Source: Pseudomonadota bacterium (GTDB lineage Bacteria; Pseudomonadota; Gammaproteobacteria; Thiotrichales; Thiotrichaceae). From it: 64,000 nt of DNA. How positions within the stretch are numbered: position 1 is the first letter of the stretch; each line of letters starts with the position of its first letter. The notes under the pieces are model-generated. The model ran no database searches. It saw only the letters and a list, made by a program, of their open reading frames with translations, and was not told the origin of the DNA. The stretch covers positions 1 to 64,000 of the forward strand of contig PDPH01000049.1 in NCBI GenBank assembly GCA_002747435.1, read 5' to 3'. Below, in pieces: positions 22,549-33,325 of the stretch. The position numbers were made by a program, and so were the translations under genes.

Positions 22549-24540
22549 ATGTTTGACAGCCTATTGATAGCTAATCGTGGTGAAATAGCCTGCCGCATTG
22601 CGCGTAGCGCCAAGCGTATGGGAATTAAGACTATTGCCATTTATTCCAGCGCCGACGCTAATGCACTGCATGTCAAAAGTTGCGATGAGGCTTATTACAT
22701 TGGCCCCGCACCGGCTAGCGAAAGCTACCTAAACTATCCGCTCATCCTAGAGCTTGCCCAGCAAGCGGGAGCACAGGCCATTCACCCTGGCTATGGCTTT
22801 TTATCTGAAAATGCTGAATTTGCCCGAGCCTGCCAAGCGGCGGGTATTGTTTTTGTCGGCCCTCCTATTGCTGCCATTGTAGCGATGGGTTCCAAAAGTG
22901 AAGCCAAACGTCTCATGAGCGCCGCCGGAGTGCCATTAGTGCCAGGCTATCATGGCGATGAACAATCGCTTGAACTATTGCGTGAACAATCGCAGCGCAT
23001 AGGCTATCCGCAACTTATCAAAGCCAGTGCTGGCGGTGGCGGTAAAGGTATGCGTGTGGTTGAGAACTTTGCAGCATTTGATGCGGCTTTAGCTTCCGCA
23101 CAACGCGAGGCTGCGGCCTCTTTTGGCGATGATAAAGTCTTGATAGAGCGCTACCTACTTAAACCACGCCACATCGAAATGCAGGTATTTGCTGACACAC
23201 AAGGCCAAGTTATTCATCTGTTTGAGCGGGACTGTTCAGTACAACGTCGCCACCAGAAAGTCATAGAAGAAGCACCTGCTCCTGGTATGACGGCTGACTT
23301 GCGCGAGCGCATGGGCAAGGCCGCAACGGATGCCGCCCGCGCAATTGCTTATGTTGGTGCAGGTACGGTGGAGTTTCTACTGGATCAAAGCGGTGAATTT
23401 TTCTTTATGGAAATGAATACTCGCTTGCAAGTAGAGCATCCTGTTACTGAAATGATTAGCGGCCAAGATTTAGTCGAATGGCAACTGCGCGTCGCAGCGG
23501 GTGAACCATTACCGTTGAAACAAACAGACTTACAAATCAAGGGGCATGCTTTTGAAGCGCGCGTTTATGCTGAAACACCAGAACGGGGCTTTTTACCCTC
23601 TACAGGTACACTGACTTACTTACAAGCACCCGCCGCTTCACAGCATGTCAGAGTCGATACGGGTGTTTTACAAGGCGATACCGTCAGTCAGTATTACGAT
23701 CCCATGATTGCCAAGCTCATCGTCTGGGATGAAAACCGCCAACAAGCACTGAGTCGCTTGCGTACTGCACTCAATCAGTATCGTATTGTAGGCGTGAATA
23801 CTAATCTGAATTTTTTAAGCACACTGACCCAGCTAGATAATTTTGCTAATGGTAGTTTCGATACCGGCTTTATTGACCAGTATCAGGACGACCTCTTTCC
23901 ACCCACAGCCGATTTGCCAGCAGAAATATTAGCATTAGCCTGTTTGCACCAATTATTGACGATTCGCCAACAAACCCAACTGGCACAGCAAGCCACCTTG
24001 GATCCTTGGTCACCTTGGGGGATAGCAGATGGCTGGCAATCGGGCATGGAGCGTGTACACCTCATGGAATGGCAAATCGGTGAACAAGACTATCATGTCA
24101 CTGCACATTTCCAAGAGGACGGTTTTTTGCTGGACTTGCCCTCAGGTCAGTATCAAGTGACCGGCACGCTGCAAGCTGAGCAACAGCTCTATGCTAGTGT
24201 TAATGGGAAACGCTTGACGCTCTCAGCCGTTCAACAAGGGCAAGATTTACACCTATTGTATGCAGGTCAAAACTGGAAGCTCCACCTGATAGACCCACAT
24301 GCAGGCTTGGAAGCCAACGAAGTCAGCGCTGGCAATCTTACAGCACAAATGCCTGGTACTATTGTCTCCTTACTGGTTAGCGAAGGTGTCACCGTCAAAG
24401 CAGGTGATGCGCTAATGGTCATGCTAGCGATGAAAATGGAAAATACTATTACTGCTCCTACAGATGGCACCGTAACGGCCATTTATTTTGCAGAAGGTGA
24501 TCAAGTACAGGATGGCGATGTCTTATTAAGTTTGGAGTAA
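22549..24540 (+). CDS. liuD: acetyl/propionyl/methylcrotonyl-CoA carboxylase alpha subunit (biotin carboxylase + BCCP)
   Basis: LIANRGEIACRI, GGGGKGMRVV, EMNTRLQVEHPVTEMISG, biotinyl MLAMKMENTI. Confidence 0.94.
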   Translation: MFDSLLIANRGEIACRIARSAKRMGIKTIAIYSSADANALHVKSCDEAYYIGPAPASESYLNYPLILELAQQAGAQAIHPGYGFLSENAEFARACQAAGIVFVGPPIAAIVAMGSKSEAKRLMSAAGVPLVPGYHGDEQSLELLREQSQRIGYPQLIKASAGGGGKGMRVVENFAAFDAALASAQREAAASFGDDKVLIERYLLKPRHIEMQVFADTQGQVIHLFERDCSVQRRHQKVIEEAPAPGMTADLRERMGKAATDAARAIAYVGAGTVEFLLDQSGEFFFMEMNTRLQVEHPVTEMISGQDLVEWQLRVAAGEPLPLKQTDLQIKGHAFEARVYAETPERGFLPSTGTLTYLQAPAASQHVRVDTGVLQGDTVSQYYDPMIAKLIVWDENRQQALSRLRTALNQYRIVGVNTNLNFLSTLTQLDNFANGSFDTGFIDQYQDDLFPPTADLPAEILALACLHQLLTIRQQTQLAQQATLDPWSPWGIADGWQSGMERVHLMEWQIGEQDYHVTAHFQEDGFLLDLPSGQYQVTGTLQAEQQLYASVNGKRLTLSAVQQGQDLHLLYAGQNWKLHLIDPHAGLEANEVSAGNLTAQMPGTIVSLLVSEGVTVKAGDALMVMLAMKMENTITAPTDGTVTAIYFAEGDQVQDGDVLLSLE

Positions 24541-24546
24541 AGGGCT

Positions 24547-25446
24547 ATGAATATACCCAGTCAGGTGAAAATCGTCGAGGTTGGCCCCAGAGATGGTTTG
24601 CAGAATGAGCCCTATCCCATCAGTGTTGCAGACAAAGTAGCGCTGATTAATCGCCTCAGCGCCAGTGGTTTGCGCATGATAGAGGCGGGTAGTTTTGTTT
24701 CCCCCAAATGGGTACCGCAAATGGCTAATAGTGCCGATGTCTATAGCGCCATCGACAAGCAAGCTGGCGTGGCCTACCCTATGCTCGTTCCCAATCTCAA
24801 AGGCATGGAAGCAGCACTAGCGGCTGGAGTCAAGGAAATTGCTGTGTTTGCTGCCGCCTCAGAAGCCTTCACGCAGAAAAATATTCACTGCACTATTGCA
24901 GAAAGCCTAGCACGTTATGATGATGTCATGCTGCTAGCGCGTGATAATGGCATTAAAGTCAGAGGTTATGTGTCCTGCGTCTTAGGCTGTCCTTATGAAG
25001 GTGAAATCTCGCCTCGCATTGTGAGCAGCGTCGCAGGTCATTTGTATGAAAATGGCTGCTATGAAGTTTCTCTCGGCGATACGATTGGCACAGGTACCGC
25101 GCTTAAAGCACAACTATTGATTGATCATGTCAGAGAGCGTGTTCCAGTAACTGCACTAGCGGCACATTTTCACGACACCTATGGACAAGGGCTGGCCAAC
25201 TTATTTGCCGTTTTACAAAAAGGTATTGCCGTTATTGACAGCTCCGTCGCTGGCTTAGGAGGCTGCCCATATGCCAAAGGCGCAAGCGGTAATGTGGCTA
25301 CTGAAGATGTGCTCTATATGCTACACGGCATGGGCATAAGTACAGGCGTTGAGTTAGACAAGGTGCTCGCAGCCGGTGCATTTATTTCCAAAGTTTTGCA
25401 AAGGCCACTCGCTTCACGGGTTGGACGCGCACTAGCACTAGACTAG
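24547..25446 (+). CDS. liuE: hydroxymethylglutaryl-CoA lyase
   Basis: VEVGPRDGLQNE, GYVSCVLGCPYEG, HFHDTYGQ, GLGGCPYAKGASGN. Confidence 0.95.
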   Translation: MNIPSQVKIVEVGPRDGLQNEPYPISVADKVALINRLSASGLRMIEAGSFVSPKWVPQMANSADVYSAIDKQAGVAYPMLVPNLKGMEAALAAGVKEIAVFAAASEAFTQKNIHCTIAESLARYDDVMLLARDNGIKVRGYVSCVLGCPYEGEISPRIVSSVAGHLYENGCYEVSLGDTIGTGTALKAQLLIDHVRERVPVTALAAHFHDTYGQGLANLFAVLQKGIAVIDSSVAGLGGCPYAKGASGNVATEDVLYMLHGMGISTGVELDKVLAAGAFISKVLQRPLASRVGRALALD

Positions 25447-25490
25447 TAAGTATAAGTACTTAGGGCATAGGGCGGGCAAAGGTTTAGCCC

Positions 25491-27008
25491 TCAAGCTAAA
25501 GTCCTATCTGTTTGCAAATGGTAGCTGCGTACCCGTCTGCCATCGGATTCAACCGAGTGCAAATGTACGTCATAAGCCCATAGCCGATGAATATGCCGCA
25601 ACATTTCATAGCTATTGTTGCTCAGCGGGCGCCGATTGTGCATGCGATGATGCAAGCTTAATGAGCGATCACCACGAATATTGGCCATTTCTACTTGTAT
25701 ATCGGGTTCTTGTGCGCTGAGATTATATTGCTGCGATAGCGTTTCACGCAGCAAACGATAACCTTCATCATTGTGTATTGCGGTCACATCAATCGCATTG
25801 CGACGATCATCATCTTGAAGTGCGAAAAAATGAAAATCGCGCATGATTTTAGGTGACATAAATTGCAGTATAAAACTTTCATCCCGATAATTACGCATAA
25901 GGTAATCCAGCGTTTTTATCCAATCAGAACCTGCAATATCAGGAAACCAACGCTTATCTTCTTCAGTAGGCTTTTCGCAAATACGACGTATATCCCGCAT
26001 CATGGCAAAACCCAAAGCATAAGGGTTAATACCCGAATAATAGCGACTGTCAAAATCAGGCTGCATCACAACATTAGTATGTGAAGACAGAAACTCCATC
26101 ATAAAACCATCGTTCACCAGTCCTTCGTCATACATTTCATTCAAAAGGGTATAATGCCAAAAGCTTGCCCAACCTTCATTCATGACCTGAGTCTGGCGCT
26201 GTGGATAAAAATACTGTGCCGTTTTACGTACAATACGCACAATTTCACGCTGCCAATTTTCCAAAAGCGGTGCATTCTTTTCAATAAAATACAGAATATT
26301 TTCTTGAGGCTCTGCTGGAAACGGGCGTAAATCCTGCGACTCGCTCTCATCACGATGTCTAGGCGGTAGTGTGCGCCACAAGTCATTAATATGTTGCTGA
26401 ATATATAATTCGCGTTCTTTTTGACGTTGTGCTTCCTTAGTGGCAGAAACAGGTGCAGGACGTTTATAACGATCCACGCCATAATTCATCAGTGCATGGC
26501 AGGAGTCTAATAAGGCTTCAACGGCTTCCACACCATAGCGCTCTTCACATTCAGCAATGTAATGCTTAGCAAATACTAAATAATCAACAATAGCCTCTGC
26601 ATCCGTCCAACTGCGAAACAAATAATTGCCTTTAAAAAAAGAATTATGCCCATAGCAGGCATGTGCAATCACCAAGGCTTGCATAGTTAGGGTATTTTCT
26701 TCCATTAAATAGGCAATACAAGGATTGGAATTAATCACAATCTCATACGCCAGACCCATACGACCGCGCGAATAATTTTGTTCGATATTGACAAAATGCT
26801 TGCCATACGACCAATGATTATAAAAAACCGGCATACCAATAGAGGCATAGGCATCCATCATTTGATCAGAGCGAATAATCTCAATCTGATTGGGATAAGT
26901 GTCCAACTTGAACTTATCATGAGCAATCCGTGCAATCGCGCGATCATAGGCTTCGATAGTGTCAAAAGTCCATTCGGAGCTGGTCGAGATATAATTCTTT
27001 TCACGCAT
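25491..27008 (-). CDS. SpoVR family protein (YcgB-like)
   Basis: HACYGHNSFFKGNYLF, MNEGWASFWHYT; adjacent yeaH and yeaG. Start set at MREKNYIST (27008). Confidence 0.93.
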   Translation of the reverse strand: MREKNYISTSSEWTFDTIEAYDRAIARIAHDKFKLDTYPNQIEIIRSDQMMDAYASIGMPVFYNHWSYGKHFVNIEQNYSRGRMGLAYEIVINSNPCIAYLMEENTLTMQALVIAHACYGHNSFFKGNYLFRSWTDAEAIVDYLVFAKHYIAECEERYGVEAVEALLDSCHALMNYGVDRYKRPAPVSATKEAQRQKERELYIQQHINDLWRTLPPRHRDESESQDLRPFPAEPQENILYFIEKNAPLLENWQREIVRIVRKTAQYFYPQRQTQVMNEGWASFWHYTLLNEMYDEGLVNDGFMMEFLSSHTNVVMQPDFDSRYYSGINPYALGFAMMRDIRRICEKPTEEDKRWFPDIAGSDWIKTLDYLMRNYRDESFILQFMSPKIMRDFHFFALQDDDRRNAIDVTAIHNDEGYRLLRETLSQQYNLSAQEPDIQVEMANIRGDRSLSLHHRMHNRRPLSNNSYEMLRHIHRLWAYDVHLHSVESDGRRVRSYHLQTDRTLA

Positions 27009-27009
27009 A

Positions 27010-28287
27010 TCAAGCTTCCATTGTCTTGCTAAACAATTCCCTGAATACCGGATAAATTTCGTCATTATCACGCACGCGCTGTATGGCAAAACGGTCGGCA
27101 TGATCGCTTTGTAAACGCTTATACAGCCGCCATAAGCCTTGTGGATCACGATCACCAATTTCAATATAAGTGAAATACTGCACCAAGGGTAAAATGCGAT
27201 CGTTTAAGACTTTGTAACAACGCTGATTGTCTTCCTGCCAGTTATCTCCATCGGAAGCTTGGGCACAATAAATATTCCATTCATCAGGTGAATAGCGCTT
27301 GTCAATAATATTAGCCAGAAGCGTCAAAGCACTGGACACAACCGTGCCACCTGTTTCCCGTGCATAGAAAAAGGTTTCCTCATCCACTTCCTGCGCTTGG
27401 GTATGATGTCGAATAAATACCAGTTCAATTTTTTCGTAATTTTTTTGCAAGAACAAATACAGGAGAAAAAAGAAGCGCTTCGCGGTTTCTTTAATATCCT
27501 GGGTCATAGAGCCGGATACATCCATGACACAAAACATTACCGCCTTAGGTGATGGCATGGGAACTTTGACATGCAGATTGTATTTCAGATCAAAATCATC
27601 CAAGAAAGGCACGGCGTGTAAACGCACATTCAACTTAGCCAATTCTGCTTCCAGTAAAATACGCCGCTCAGTTTCTAACGCTGACAAATCTGAGTCTGAC
27701 AAATCCGCTAGCTCAGCTAGTACTTCTCGCCGTCGTCGTCTTGCTTTACCGCTGAGTGCAATACGTCTTGCCTGTGCGCTGCGCATGGTACGTACAATAT
27801 TTAATTGATTGGGATTACCCACCTCGCTGTAACCGGCACGGCGATTTTCAAATGAGTCACTTCCCAATAATTGCCGCTTGACCATATTGGGCAAAGCTAA
27901 ATCTTCAAACAAATATTCAAGAAATTCATGCTGCGAAATCTGGAAAACAAAATCATCCATGCCTTCGCCAGAATCAGCAGCTTCGCCCGAAGCACTGCCG
28001 CCGCCACCAAAAGGTGGCCGCTGAATCCGATCACCTTGCACAAATTCCTTGTTACCTGGATGCACAATATCCCGTTGTCCACCGCGACCATGCCGGAACA
28101 CAGGCTCGGAAATATCGCGCCTTGGGATGGTAATGCTGTCCCCACGCTCCATGTCAGTAATATTACGCCGATTGACCGCATCCGAAACCGCCTCACGAAT
28201 CTGACGATGATAACGCTTCAAAAAGCGCTGGCGATTCACCAAACTTTTATTTTTACTATTCAGACGACGATCGACAATATAAGCCAT
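27010..28287 (-). CDS. yeaH: YeaH/DUF444 family protein
   Basis: [39 protein letters not shown]-like motif. Confidence 0.93.
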   Translation of the reverse strand: MAYIVDRRLNSKNKSLVNRQRFLKRYHRQIREAVSDAVNRRNITDMERGDSITIPRRDISEPVFRHGRGGQRDIVHPGNKEFVQGDRIQRPPFGGGGSASGEAADSGEGMDDFVFQISQHEFLEYLFEDLALPNMVKRQLLGSDSFENRRAGYSEVGNPNQLNIVRTMRSAQARRIALSGKARRRRREVLAELADLSDSDLSALETERRILLEAELAKLNVRLHAVPFLDDFDLKYNLHVKVPMPSPKAVMFCVMDVSGSMTQDIKETAKRFFFLLYLFLQKNYEKIELVFIRHHTQAQEVDEETFFYARETGGTVVSSALTLLANIIDKRYSPDEWNIYCAQASDGDNWQEDNQRCYKVLNDRILPLVQYFTYIEIGDRDPQGLWRLYKRLQSDHADRFAIQRVRDNDEIYPVFRELFSKTMEA

Positions 28288-28354
28288 AGCTACTCCTTTA
28301 CCCCTTTTCCCAGCTTCCCCTCAGCGCAAGGGGACGAAAGGCAATGGCGATCTA

Positions 28355-30277
28355 TTACTGCGACTTACGCACCCGCAAATACCACTCCGCTAACAAGCGC
28401 ACCTGCTTTTCGGTATAGCCACGCTTCATCATACGCTCAACAAAATTATCGTGCTTGCGCTGTTCTTCAGCAGAGGACTTGGCACCGTAAGAAATAACCG
28501 GCAACAAATCTTCGGTACTGGAAAACATTTTCTGCTCAATCACACGGCGCAGTTTTTCATAACTCGTCCACACGGGATTTTTACCATTATTATTGGCGCG
28601 CGCCCGCAAAACAAAGTTAACAATTTCATTGCGAAAGTCTTTCGGATTACTAATTCCCGCAGGCTTTTCAATTTTTTCCAGATCAGCATTCAAAGCAGAA
28701 CGATCCAAGAAATCGCCTGTTTCAGGATCACGGTATTCCTGATCTTGAATCCAGAAATCAGCATAAGTGACATAGCGGTCGAATAGGTTCTGACCATACT
28801 CAGAATAAGACTCCAGATAAGCTGTCTGAATCTCTTTACCAATAAAATCCACATAGCGTGGCGACAAGTATTCTTTAATAAAGCCGATATAACGTGCTTG
28901 TGCTTCGGCGGGGAATTGCTCCTTTTCTACCTGACGTTCCAAGACATACATTAAATGCACAGGATCCGCTGCTACTTCCACCGCATCAAAATTAAAGACC
29001 TTGGAAAGAATCTTAAAAGCAAAGCGCGTTGACAAGCCCGACATGCCCTCGTCTACACCAGCAGCATCCTGATATTCCTGAATGGTTTTAGCCTTGGGAT
29101 CAATGTCTTTAAGATTTTCACCATCATACACCCGCATTTTAGAGAACAAATTAGAGTTCTCAGACGCTTTTAGGCGCGACAAGATAATGAACTGTGCCAG
29201 CATTTTGAGTGTATCAGGCGCGCAAGGCGACTCAGCCAGGGAGCTATTATCCAACAGTTTCTGGTAAATCTTAATCTCTTCAGTCACTCGCAAGCAGTAA
29301 GGCACTTTGACAATGGACACTCGATCAATAAAAGCTTCATTGTTTTTATTATTTTTAAAACTTTGCCACTCTGACTCATTCGAGTGCGCCAGAATCACGC
29401 CAGAAAATGGAATAGCGCCAATACTTTCCGTACCATTGTAATTACCTTCCTGGGTGGCAGTAAGCAGTGGATGTAACACCTTGATAGGTGCTTTAAACAT
29501 TTCCACAAATTCCATCAAACCCTGATTAGACAGACACAAACCGCCGGAATAGCTGTAAGCATCGGGGTCGTTTTGTGGAAAATCTTCCAACTTACGAATG
29601 TCAACCTTACCCACCAGAGATGAAATATCCTGATTATTTTCATCACCTGGCTCCGTCTTGGAAATGGCAATCTGATTCAAACGCGATGGATAGCGTTTGA
29701 CAACACGGAATTGAGTAATGTCCCCGCCGAATGCGTGCAAACGCTTGACTGCCCAAGGCGACATTACGTTACGCAAGTAGCGAACAGGAATACCATAATC
29801 CTCTTCCAGAATCGCACCATCTTCCTCAGCATTAAATAAACCTAAGGGTGATTCATTGACAGGCGAGCCTTTAATGCAATAAATCGGTGCTTTTTCCATT
29901 AAAGCCTTGAGGCGCTCAGCTAAAGAAGACTTACCCCCACCGACCGGCCCCAAGAGATACAAGACTTGCTTACTTTCTTCCAAACCTTGGGCAGCATGAC
30001 GTAGAAAAGACACCATTTGCTCAATGCTGTCTTCCATGCCATAGAATTCGGAAAATGTCGGATAGCGGCGAATGACTTTATTAGAAAAAATTCGACTCAA
30101 ACGCGGATCACGAGAAGTGTCTACCAGTTCCGGTTCGCCAATAGCCCACAATAAGCGTTCTGCCGCAGTGGCATAGGCCATTGAGTCATTTTTACAAAGC
30201 TCAAGGTATTCTTGGATCGACAATTCTTCTTCTTTTAATGTTTCGTAGCGAGACTGATAGTGCTTGAAAATACTCAT
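28355..30277 (-). CDS. yeaG: PrkA family serine protein kinase (YeaG)
   Basis: P-loop LLGPVGGGKSSLAERLK, FSGVILAHSNESEW; PrkA/YeaG family. Confidence 0.94.
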   Translation of the reverse strand: MSIFKHYQSRYETLKEEELSIQEYLELCKNDSMAYATAAERLLWAIGEPELVDTSRDPRLSRIFSNKVIRRYPTFSEFYGMEDSIEQMVSFLRHAAQGLEESKQVLYLLGPVGGGKSSLAERLKALMEKAPIYCIKGSPVNESPLGLFNAEEDGAILEEDYGIPVRYLRNVMSPWAVKRLHAFGGDITQFRVVKRYPSRLNQIAISKTEPGDENNQDISSLVGKVDIRKLEDFPQNDPDAYSYSGGLCLSNQGLMEFVEMFKAPIKVLHPLLTATQEGNYNGTESIGAIPFSGVILAHSNESEWQSFKNNKNNEAFIDRVSIVKVPYCLRVTEEIKIYQKLLDNSSLAESPCAPDTLKMLAQFIILSRLKASENSNLFSKMRVYDGENLKDIDPKAKTIQEYQDAAGVDEGMSGLSTRFAFKILSKVFNFDAVEVAADPVHLMYVLERQVEKEQFPAEAQARYIGFIKEYLSPRYVDFIGKEIQTAYLESYSEYGQNLFDRYVTYADFWIQDQEYRDPETGDFLDRSALNADLEKIEKPAGISNPKDFRNEIVNFVLRARANNNGKNPVWTSYEKLRRVIEQKMFSSTEDLLPVISYGAKSSAEEQRKHDNFVERMMKRGYTEKQVRLLAEWYLRVRKSQ

Positions 30278-30606
30278 TGTTAACCCCTTAACAGCAGTTG
30301 ACAGGCTCTGGCTCGCGGGCTGAACCCTATCCGTGAAAGTTTACAAGTATGGATGCAAGCCTAGCTTCACAGCTCATTCTCACACTTCCTGCTAGTGTAT
30401 GCCTAATATCCACAAGTCAATCAAACACACCCTTTATACAGTGCAAACGCTTTGTTTCCTAATTAGACTACCTTGACACAGAAAGCGTTTTATTCCATTA
30501 AAAACTGGCTTTTTTTACTAAATATAGAATTAATTTTTCTTATCAAAAGTAGCCGACTCAAAGAAAACTAGACAAGGCTATGGCTCATAACAGCGCAACA
30601 GTTTGT

Positions 30607-31410
30607 TCAAACTAAAGAAACAGCAAAACTTTTATCCGTAAAATAAGCATCAGGCTGATAAGTGCGCTCGCCAAACCATAAGTGACCACTTTTATGCAAT
30701 AGCACAATACTGGAACAGCGTGTTCCATAAGTGTGCAAAGGGTCTAAATCATGACTGGCTTTAATAAACATGGCTGATAAATAACGCTCTTTTTCCAAAC
30801 CTATACCGGTATCCGGCAAGTCAGTATCGGCGGCTACTTGTGTATCCGCCAATAATTCATATAGCGCATTTGTGTCAATTTCACCACCACGCTGCACTTG
30901 TTCCATAAAAGCGTTTTTACCTCGCACCACTTTAGGCCAAGGTGTATCCAGACTGGCATTACTCAAACCATAAAACCCCGACTTTAACAGGGTCAAACCC
31001 GCATCACCACGATTAGACACATAATAAAGCGCATCTGGAAAATGTCCCGCTAATAAATTAAAACCAGCATAATCATCACCTTGAGCCAACACAGCTAATA
31101 TATGTTGCTCTGGTGATTGCTGGGAGCTCACACTATCGCGTACCAATAAACCGCGAGAGCGCTTAGCCGTTTGTTGGCAACGTGAATCGTACAAATTACG
31201 CACATTGGTCAGCAAAGCAAGACGCTGCTCACGGTAATTCAAGGCTAACCATGAGCCACCCGACAGCATATCGCGCCCACCAATAATACCGCGCATGTCA
31301 TCCCATTCCCGTAAAGGCTGTGCCAAACGATTAAAAAATTCATCACGATTACTCGCCAAAATCAAAGGGTAATCAGGATGCTGGTGCAGCGCTAATAAAA
31401 CAAAGCACAT
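30607..31410 (-). CDS. NRDE/TANGO2 family protein
   Basis: MCFVLLALHQHPDYPLILASNRDEFFNR. Confidence 0.9.
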   Translation of the reverse strand: MCFVLLALHQHPDYPLILASNRDEFFNRLAQPLREWDDMRGIIGGRDMLSGGSWLALNYREQRLALLTNVRNLYDSRCQQTAKRSRGLLVRDSVSSQQSPEQHILAVLAQGDDYAGFNLLAGHFPDALYYVSNRGDAGLTLLKSGFYGLSNASLDTPWPKVVRGKNAFMEQVQRGGEIDTNALYELLADTQVAADTDLPDTGIGLEKERYLSAMFIKASHDLDPLHTYGTRCSSIVLLHKSGHLWFGERTYQPDAYFTDKSFAVSLV

Positions 31411-31428
31411 CAGACCATTCCAAAGAAG

Positions 31429-32394
31429 TTAACACTGACTATACACCCGCTGATCGCCGCATTCTGAGGGCAAATGTTGTAATAATTGATCGGTCAATGC
31501 TTGTCGCTGTGCCAATAATGCAGCCAGTGTAATTAAGGCCGCTCCTATGGCCTGCACAAAACTGATCGTTGCGCCAAACGCAATGTAATTGATGGTGATC
31601 GCCGCAATGGGGAAAAACAGTTCAGCCAATGTTGCCACATGTGCCGGTACACGTTTCAAACCATAATAATAAATACTCATGCCCAAAATGCCAGCAATCA
31701 GAGCCAGAGCTGCAATCTTTTCCAACGGTACATTTTTGACAATAAAGACACCAGGTTGTATCACTAAAGCCAATACGCCCAGCGTTAATAAGGCTGCTCC
31801 AAAGCGAGCCAATAAAATTTGCCCGTTGTTATACCCATTATTTAACAGCCGTTTACCAAATACTGTTGCCAAACCCCAGGTAATCACGGCGACAAAAATC
31901 AGTCCATAACCCTGCCAAGCCATCGCCGCATCGCCATAACCTTGCCAAGTGTGTCGCTTGCCCAAGGCTAATAAATCTTCACCCATCATGAGCAGAGCAC
32001 CGCTAATACCCAGCAGTGCAAACACCATAAAATAGCGATTCCAGCGCTCACCCAAAATCCAACGGGCTGCAAAAATTGCCACTAATGGTTGTAATTTCTG
32101 CAACAAAATCACCACACTGGGATTATGGTAAGAAAAGGCAGCAGTAAACGCCAATGTGCCAATGGCTGAGCCTAGGCCACCAATAATAAAAATATTTAAG
32201 CCATTACCGCGCAAAGGTAAACGCCATGTTTGCTGGCGACTTGTCAGGTAAATAAACAGAGCCGCGACCAAAAACAGATGTTCAAACAGAACGATCTGCA
32301 AAGCAGGCACACCAGCTTGCATTAAAGGATAACGGATCAGCGTATCCAATGCCCAAAAGACACTGGCAAGAAAAATGGAAAAAACACCCAACAT
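31429..32394 (-). CDS. EamA/DMT family transporter, likely riboflavin uptake
   Basis: Ten-TM EamA repeats; preceded by an FMN riboswitch and terminator on the same strand. Confidence 0.75.
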   Translation of the reverse strand: MLGVFSIFLASVFWALDTLIRYPLMQAGVPALQIVLFEHLFLVAALFIYLTSRQQTWRLPLRGNGLNIFIIGGLGSAIGTLAFTAAFSYHNPSVVILLQKLQPLVAIFAARWILGERWNRYFMVFALLGISGALLMMGEDLLALGKRHTWQGYGDAAMAWQGYGLIFVAVITWGLATVFGKRLLNNGYNNGQILLARFGAALLTLGVLALVIQPGVFIVKNVPLEKIAALALIAGILGMSIYYYGLKRVPAHVATLAELFFPIAAITINYIAFGATISFVQAIGAALITLAALLAQRQALTDQLLQHLPSECGDQRVYSQC

Positions 32395-32451
32395 AAAACT
32401 GTCTTCCTGTCGTTGACACTAAAAAGACAGGGCAAGCGAAAAGGCAGCCAC

Positions 32452-32486
32452 TAAAAAAGCAACCCTAAGCCAAAACACAAGGGTTG
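32452..32486 (-). terminator. intrinsic terminator in the riboswitch expression platform
   Basis: Minus strand CAACCCT-TGTGTTTTGGCTT-AGGGTTG followed by CTTTTTTAG, between aptamer and transporter ORF. Confidence 0.7.
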
Positions 32487-32505
32487 TTCTTACACTGCCT
32501 ATACG

Positions 32506-32650
32506 ACTTCTTTCATCCCGACTTTAACGGTCGGCTCTGGATTTTGACCAGATCTGCTAACCTTTTGACAGCTTGCCAAAAGTGCTCGTGGGCTTGGGTA
32601 ATATCAACTGTCCCCTACCACCGGTGGGGAATTTCACCCCGCCCTGAAGT
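32506..32650 (-). promoter_or_regulatory. FMN riboswitch (RFN element)
   Basis: Minus strand ACTTCAGGGCGGGGTGAAATTCCCCACCGGTGGTAGGGG...AGCCCACGAGC...GATCTGGTCAAAATCCAGAGCCGACCGTTAAAGTCGGGATGAAAGAAGT: the conserved RFN blocks. Confidence 0.93.
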
Positions 32651-33325
32651 ACGAGCGTAAACAGTAACAAGATGTCAAAAGGTTAGCAAGCGACACACCA
32701 GTAAGCCTGCACGCCCGGCACTAACCGTATCCAGCAAAATATCGTGAACGCAGCTTCTGCCTCTCACCGAAGAAGTTAACCGACAAGTTTAACATAACAT
32801 GAGCATTTTGATGAATTCGCTTAAAGTAAAAAAAATAACTTTTAATTATGTAACAGCTTGAAAAACAAACACTTAAACAAGCTTTGCTAATTGACTAAAA
32901 GATTGTGAATCTGATTAAGTTTTAATTAAGCACTCTACGCTTAATCTGCGCAGCAAGGAAACACAACAACGGCAAGGGAAGCAGATCTAAGGAAACTGCC
33001 TGAAGTGATGAATCCGATTGATTCTATTGGCAATTAAAGCACCTTGATGCTAATGCACGAAGGGGCTAGCACTAGCGTATAGAGTTGGTACTCCAAGGTG
33101 AAATAATACTAAAAATAATCCTTAATTTAGCCTTCAGATATTGCTTCAACGACTAAAAATAACAAGAATCAATATCTGAAGCGCTTCTCATTTTTGATTC
33201 TAGGTAATTTTTATTTTCTTTACAATTCCCTAACTAATAAATTTTAACTATTTTTAATTTATTAACCCGGCATAAAAATATCCGACAACACATCGCATGT
33301 GACCATTGTAAAAAACGATTACTAG

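Noticed and set aside
27524-28497. Plus-strand ORFs opposite yeaH/yeaG
   Set aside because: Antisense to well-supported YeaH and YeaG coding regions.
33040-33100. tRNA-like 7-bp terminal stem
   Set aside because: Enclosed length is about 61 nt, with no recognisable T-arm GTTCRA or anticodon arm.
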